From assembly GCA_903917305.1 (NCBI GenBank), contig CAIXAA010000845.1, positions 1-9,625 on the forward strand: a stretch of 9,625 bases of DNA, in the 5' to 3' direction. Each line of letters begins with the position of its first letter. Position 1 is the stretch's first letter. A program made the translations under genes and the position numbers. Origin of the DNA: an uncultured Myxococcales bacterium. Lineage in GTDB: Bacteria; Myxococcota_A; UBA9042. Positions 8,057 to 9,625 of the stretch are shown one piece after another. The notes under the pieces are model-generated. The model worked only from the letters and a program-made list of their open reading frames with translations, ran no database searches and was not told where the DNA came from.

Positions 8057-8076
8057 CGCGCCTCGCCGGCGCGAGG
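8057..8076 (-). terminator. GC hairpin between the right-hand kinase and ahcY
   Basis: Two alternative stems overlap here: CGCGCC/GGCGCG (8057-8062 with 8068-8073) and CCTCGC/GCGAGG (8061-8066 with 8071-8076). They exclude each other. The site is 42-61 nt past the kinase stop and about 90 nt before ahcY. There is no T-run, so this is a candidate termination or pause site. The rest of the 148-bp gap (7970-8117) shows only the ahcY ribosome site; I see no convincing promoter boxes. Confidence 0.3.
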
Positions 8077-8117
8077 GCCCAGGATTTCCAGGCAGCGTGG
8101 CCGTCGAAGGTGGCCCG

Positions 8118-9625
8118 TCAGGGCTGCGATCCGGGCAACAGTTCCGCGACTGTCTCGAGCAACTGCGCGGTCGTCACCGGCTTGTGCAGGAAGCGCCGCA
8201 CCCCGATCTGCTCCGACCGCACGCGATCCAGATCGGCGCTGTACCCGGTGCACAGCACGATCGGCAGGCCCGGGCGCATCGCCAGCAGCGTGACGGCCAG
8301 CTCGGCACCCGTCATGCCCGGCATCGTCTGGTCCGTCAGCACCAGGTCGAAGGGCACGTTGCCAGCGGGGCAGTGGGCCAGCGCTTCGGCACCGGATGCG
8401 CAGATCGTGACGTCGCAGCCGCACTTTTGCAGGATGGTGCCGACAAAGCGCGCGATCGTCGCTTCGTCATCGACCACGAGCACGCGCCCGCGCAGGCGCG
8501 GCAAGGCCATCGCCGTCGTGCTGGGCACTTGCGGCGCGCGGCCCTGCGGCCCGGCGGGCATCAGGACCTGGACCTCCGCGCCATGCCCCACTTCGGACAC
8601 GACGCGGATGTGCCCGCCAGCGGAGTGGACGATGCCATGCACGACCGCCAGCCCCATGCCGGTGCCCTTGCCGATCTCCTTGGTGGTGAAGAACGGCTCG
8701 AAGATGCGCGAGATCATGGTGGGACCCAGACCGGGTCCTTCGTCGGCCACGGCCAGCACGAGCAGCTCGCGGTCCACCGGGCTGCCGCATGATGCGCAAG
8801 TGGCTGATTCGCCAGGACGTTGCCGCCGCGCGGTGACGCGAATCCGCCCACGACCGGCCATCGCGTCGCGGGCATTGACGCACAGGTTCAGCAGGATCTG
8901 GTGCAGGTGCACCGGAGCGATGACCAGGCTAGGCAGGTCCGGCTCGAACTCCGCCGCCATCGTGAGCGTCGTCGGCAACGTCGAGCGCAGCAGGCGCAGC
9001 ACTTCGCCGACCGTTGCTTCGACATCGACCGGTTCGGCCTGCACCGCCTGGGTGCGGCTGAAGACGAGCAGTTGGGCAACGAGGTCGCGCGCGCGCCTGC
9101 CCGCCTGCGCAATCTCGGCCAGATCCCCTTCGAGGTCGGCAGGAGCGCGGCCTTCGGCCAGGGACAAGCTCGCAAGATCGGCATACCCGAGGATGGCCGC
9201 GAGAATATTATTGAAATCATGCGCGATTCCGCCAACCAGCATCGCGATCGACTCCATCTTCTCGGCCTGCTGCAAGCGCGCCTCCAGCGCCAGCCGCTCG
9301 GTCACGTCGCGCACCAGGGCGACGATGACCTTGTGTCCTTGGATTTCCGCCGCCGCCAGCCGCACTTCGACCGGGAAGATCGACCCGTCCTTGCGGCGGT
9401 GCTTGCCCGACAAGGTCATGAACTGTTCGGCGCCTGCCCGAATCCAGGCGTCGTGCAGCGCGCTCGAATCGATGCCGACCTCGACCTGTTCCTTCGTCAT
9501 CGACAGCAGTTCGTCGCGGCTGTAGCCCGTCGTGGCGCACGCGCGCACGTTGACGTCGAGGATGCGCCCGGTCAGGTCGTGCACGAGGATGGCGTCGCCG
9601 GCATGCTCGACGATGGCGCGGTAGC
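8118..9625 (-). CDS. Hybrid sensor histidine kinase, PAS-HisKA-HATPase-REC (5' end outside window)
   Basis: The frame stays open to the right edge (first whole codon 9623, read YRAIVEHAGDAILV). Internal GTG codons such as 9584 fall inside a PAS domain, so the start lies further right. With residue 1 at 9623, PAS/PAC spans about 1-113 (KDGSIFPVEVR, then VRDVTERLALEARL). The histidine box has H135 in GGIAHDFNN. The ATPase domain has NARDAM, the G1 box DEGPG, FEPFFTTK and GKGTGMGLA. Between the N and G1 boxes sits ATCASCGSP, a CxxC pair (C276, C279). The receiver is about 379-501 with the acidic pair in VVDDE, phosphoacceptor D431 (LTDQTMPGM), the T of LCTGYS and the K of LHKP, all intact. A soluble PAS suggests a cytosolic signal, but more N-terminal domains may exist. 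ahcY follows after 148 bp. Kinase call is firm; signal and target unknown. Confidence 0.93.
   Translation of the reverse strand, partial: YRAIVEHAGDAILVHDLTGRILDVNVRACATTGYSRDELLSMTKEQVEVGIDSSALHDAWIRAGAEQFMTLSGKHRRKDGSIFPVEVRLAAAEIQGHKVIVALVRDVTERLALEARLQQAEKMESIAMLVGGIAHDFNNILAAILGYADLASLSLAEGRAPADLEGDLAEIAQAGRRARDLVAQLLVFSRTQAVQAEPVDVEATVGEVLRLLRSTLPTTLTMAAEFEPDLPSLVIAPVHLHQILLNLCVNARDAMAGRGRIRVTARRQRPGESATCASCGSPVDRELLVLAVADEGPGLGPTMISRIFEPFFTTKEIGKGTGMGLAVVHGIVHSAGGHIRVVSEVGHGAEVQVLMPAGPQGRAPQVPSTTAMALPRLRGRVLVVDDEATIARFVGTILQKCGCDVTICASGAEALAHCPAGNVPFDLVLTDQTMPGMTGAELAVTLLAMRPGLPIVLCTGYSADLDRVRSEQIGVRRFLHKPVTTAQLLETVAELLPGSQP

Noticed and set aside
7993..9525. A 510-codon open frame on the + strand
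   Set aside because: Antisense to the right-hand hybrid kinase; Ser/Arg/Thr-rich with no recognisable motif.

Overview
The window is uniformly GC-rich and densely coded. GC-rich third codon positions leave many long shadow frames open. The organism looks like a high-GC Pseudomonadota. The ahcY product is of the long class with the C-terminal KPENYRY tail common in Betaproteobacteria. The three hybrid histidine kinases have the GG(V/I)AH(D/E)xNN histidine box common in Burkholderiales/Rhodocyclales and in myxobacteria. The DapB and RlmM-like proteins are divergent from the enterobacterial forms, so I do not name a genus. I see no tRNA, rRNA, IS element, CRISPR array or prophage gene.

Layout from left to right. 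(1) Positions 1-1768, + strand: the 3' part of a PAS-GAF-HisKA-HATPase-REC hybrid kinase that runs in from the left edge. Its receiver has Asn where the phosphoacceptor Asp should be. (2) Positions 1772-3037, - strand: a convergent, sensor-less, soluble HisKA-HATPase-REC kinase, only 3 bp from the first. (3) Positions 3038-3259: a 222-bp gap with an AT-rich island, probably the promoter region of (2), and the putative terminator of dapB. (4) Positions 3260-6368, - strand: a tight three-gene unit, transcribed as class I/II aminotransferase, RlmM-like 2'-O-methyltransferase, then dapB. The first two genes are in the same reading frame and are separated by one TAA codon. The last two overlap by 8 nt. 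(5) Positions 6369-6520: a gap with several GC-rich dyads. (6) Positions 6521-7969, - strand: ahcY. (7) Positions 7970-8117: a gap with a hairpin. (8) Positions 8118-9625, - strand: the 3' part of a PAS-HisKA-HATPase-REC hybrid kinase that runs off the right edge. Its receiver is intact and it has a CxxC motif in the ATPase domain.

Functionally, the middle block is housekeeping metabolism. AhcY removes S-adenosylhomocysteine (SAH), the product of methyltransferases such as the RlmM homologue encoded two genes downstream. DapB makes tetrahydrodipicolinate for lysine and peptidoglycan. The aminotransferase could serve aspartate-family amino acid metabolism, but its substrate cannot be read from sequence. 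The three flanking kinases are signalling proteins with C-terminal receivers and no visible cognate output regulator, so their targets must be encoded elsewhere. The most noteworthy points are the D-to-N receiver, the one-stop-codon junction between aminotransferase and methyltransferase, and the Cys/His-rich tail at that junction. I do not see convincing evidence of a wholly new system.
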